Source of the DNA: Symsagittifera roscoffensis
Taxonomy: Eukaryota; Xenacoelomorpha; Acoela; Convolutidae
Length of the DNA: 64,000 nucleotides
Direction of reading: 5' to 3'
NCBI RefSeq assembly: GCF_963678635.1
Contig: NC_087067.1
Location: 52,072,233 to 52,136,232 of the forward strand
The notes beneath the pieces are model-generated. The model was not told the DNA's origin and did not search any database. It saw nothing but the letters and a program-made list of their open reading frames with translations. This document shows positions 61,781 through 64,000 of the stretch, one piece after another. A program made the translations under genes and the position numbers. Within the stretch, counting starts at the first letter, position 1; the number at the start of each line of letters is the position of its first letter.

Positions 61781-64000
61781 CAAATTTTTGAGAGCATGAC
61801 CGGTGGTCGACTCTAAATTTGTTGGAAAGCCGTGAAGTTGACAATAATAATTGACAGAGAATTTTGATAAAAATGTCGATAGATAGAGGAATGTATTGCC
61901 TTTTTCACCAAAAAGCGTCCAATGTTCCGGCGAAATCTAAAATTACTTTTAGCTGGCAAAAGACAAATCCGGAATTTTGCTCGTGTTGTCCGATCCTAAC
62001 AAAACTTGAAGGGTGTTACAGGTTTTCAAGCAATGCCTGCAAGACCTGCCGGGGTGGTAGATCTCTGGAGATGTGCGGGCACTAAAAGGATTCCACCAAA
62101 TTAATCATGCCCAACTCTCGCTTGGGTCGGATTCGTGAAGCATCGAACGAAAGGCTCCGCAAATTGCTGCTGAAACCACAAATTTCTTATCCAGAAGTAA
62201 GAGCTCAAACCTTGTGTGAAGGTCTTTCTCATAATTTTTATGTACAATCCATAAATTCCCATTGGCCAGCCGATTTTAATTGTCGTTATCAAGTCCCATA
62301 TGATTCCGTCGTCCTTGTTGATAATTTGCAGTTGGTTCTTTGAGAAGTGTTCTTCTAGAAATATTGGTAATGCTGGTAATGTCAAATCTACCTTCTAGCG
62401 TTTTTCTAAGGCCGCGTGTTCTCTAAGAAGAGATTCATCTTTGAATACGTTTTCTTCTTCAAAGGGTTCATCTGCTATGCATCTTTTCCTTGCTGTTTTT
62501 AGCTGAAAGAGCAGACAGTGAAGCCTTTTGATCAGTAACAATTTCGAATTTTGAGCTAAAAAAAATTCAAGGTTTTTCTAATGGTTGACTATGTCATTTC
62601 ATGGTTGCTTAAAATTCTTGAAGCAAACGCACCAGTTTTCCACTGTCCTCCTTGAAACTGTTTTAAGGTAGCCCCCAATCCATTACGCGAGAAATTTGTC
62701 GTTATTCTTGTTCTTTCTTTGATGTCAAATTGGCTGTTTTCAGTTATATTAACTAGTTCTCACTTTAACTTTTCAAGTGCAAAAGAGTGACTGTTGTCCC
62801 AATGGTTCACTAGTTTTTGTGAATGGTTTTGTTTTTAGAAATGAATGGTTCATTAGAACTTTAATGTATTGGTTCCTCTAGCCACAAACTTATCTGATAT
62901 CAGAAAGTTTAATTGGAAATACTTTTTCGGTATTGGAAGGTTTTTTTTGCATCAACTTTACCAACCAAAAACCCTTCTCCTGCTTCTGAAAATTTGAAAC
63001 CCAGTCATTCTATCTCTTTCCGGTAAAACGCACGTTTTTTTCCACCAATTTTTTTGTTTTTGTCTAGATTTTTGAGTATTCTGTACGCACTTGCTTTATA
63101 TTCTTCTAATGTTCCTTTTCAGGCAATTAGTATGTCGTCTATAGAACAGTTTGTGAAACATATTTCTCTAAAATTGAGTCCATGGCTCTTTGATTTTCGC
63201 TTAGCGTACCACATTGTTCATAAAATCCAGTTAATAATTTATCGTTCCCGTAGTGAAAGCTCGTTTTATGCAAAATTTTGCATTGTTTACTAGTTCTATA
63301 GCCCAGTTTGAATTGGCTATAAGCCTTTATTAGGTCGAGATTACTAAGCCAGGACTACACGTCGTCTTTTCGAACATTTGAAGTCCGACACTATTTATCA
63401 ATTTATGGAGGTTGGCAACTGGTATTTAATTTTAAAAATCTGGTTGTTCAGCAACTTTGAACATAATGTAAGTTTAATTGAGCCGTCTTTCTTTCTGGTT
63501 ATGACTTTTGGTTTTCTCTTTCTCGTCACATTTCTCGAATATTTCAATATGGCCTTCGATTTCTTTTCTGTTTAATTTTTTGTTCACTCCCGATAAAGAT
63601 TATAATGGCTTTCTTCTGGATTTTGCTTGTATCGGTTTAGCGAAGAATGGATTTGAGTAACTTTCCTATCACAAGGTATCATGCCAATTTTATTAAACAC
63701 ATCTTTGAAACTCGTAAAAAACTCATTTGTCAAACATGCTAGGTTATTAGACTTACCGGTGCGTAGCTGACTGAAAAGAGTGGTACTGGCACTTCTTTCG
63801 CTTTACTTCTATCTCAAGTTTTGGAGGATTTTCATTGTCCAAGATCTTTTTTTTTGTCCTCATGTGATGAAAAAAGGGAGTTTCTTTGTATCGCCACCCG
63901 TTAAATTGAATTCTGACTATGGTTTGCCCAAAAATAATTAATTGTTTTGTCCGTAAACCCTCAATATATCTGCTACATCCACTTTACTACTTAGTGTATC
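61781..64000 (-). pseudogene. Integrase, RNase H and RT remnant of the decayed gypsy element
   Basis: 61850-61945 aligns with the young element's integrase core (same order of a 'DR...KY' strand followed by the TTCCGGCGAAATC segment). 62500-62800 matches the RNase H start, where the DNA for the 'TDASHNGLGA' region is still visible. 63120-63160 encodes CSIDDILIA. Frame damage prevents any long ORF. Confidence 0.65.

Larger units (their letters stand above)
57911..64000 (-). mobile_element. Decayed relative of the young gypsy element, runs off the right edge
   Basis: Minus-strand order matches the young element: acidic ORF3-like end (MDNTSEISSTIEEELRKALE, about 58505-58440), ORF2 end (LLKGKFALNFLKSTPF, 59360), a tandemly amplified integrase C-terminal segment, integrase core pieces (61790-62380), RNase H/RT (62450-64000, including SIDDILIA near 63130 for the Y-x-D-D box). 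Stops and frameshifts are everywhere. It starts only about 390 bp after the young element ends. Confidence 0.75.

Overview
The window is AT-rich metazoan DNA, most likely from an invertebrate. Genes have GT-AG introns, two conserved animal-type host genes are recognisable, and most of the sequence is retroelement or repeat. I cannot name the species. Five LTR retroelements or remnants are present and all lie on the minus strand. The host genes I can support are on the plus strand.

Layout. (1) About 1-16.3 kb: a giant, largely intact, envelope-bearing Ty3/gypsy-type element, cut off by the left window edge. In its transcription order (descending coordinates): putative 5' LTR and primer-binding site near 15.85 kb, a 77-aa ORF, a structured leader with repeated hairpins, a basic 155-aa ORF, one 2740-codon gag-pol ORF, two small membrane-protein ORFs, a 378-codon reading frame with no start codon, an 872-aa envelope glycoprotein, and a further ORF of at least 392 codons that leaves the window. 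Neighbouring frames overlap by 4-26 nt. The start-less frame and the last ORF are easily missed, because one lacks ATG and the other has no stop inside the window. (2) 17.50-18.38 kb: the last two exons of a thymidine/pyrimidine-nucleoside phosphorylase gene. (3) 18.4-25.6 kb: a CT microsatellite, two decayed LINE reverse transcriptase fragments, a 43-bp perfect-type hairpin and a minisatellite. (4) 25.7-34.67 kb: about 9 kb of nested satellite (48-bp monomer, 96-bp dimer, 1.3-1.7 kb higher-order unit). (5) 36.0-37.0 kb: short minisatellites. (6) 37.34-42.50 kb: an old gypsy element with diverged LTRs. (7) 43.05-44.40 kb: a three-exon gene for a membrane-anchored Smr-domain protein. (8) 47.1-48.5 kb: a gypsy RT/RNase H remnant. 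(9) 50.76-57.65 kb: a small membrane-protein gene split inside its transmembrane codons by a young gypsy element (214-bp LTRs differing at 2 sites, 5-bp target duplication). (10) 57.9 kb to the right edge: a decayed relative of that element in which a 660-bp piece around the integrase C-terminus is present four times in tandem.

The main candidates for something new are the complex retrovirus-like element in the first 16 kb and a dense DNA-level motif, TCCNNNGGA, found 26 times in the 6.6-kb young element and in all reading frames.
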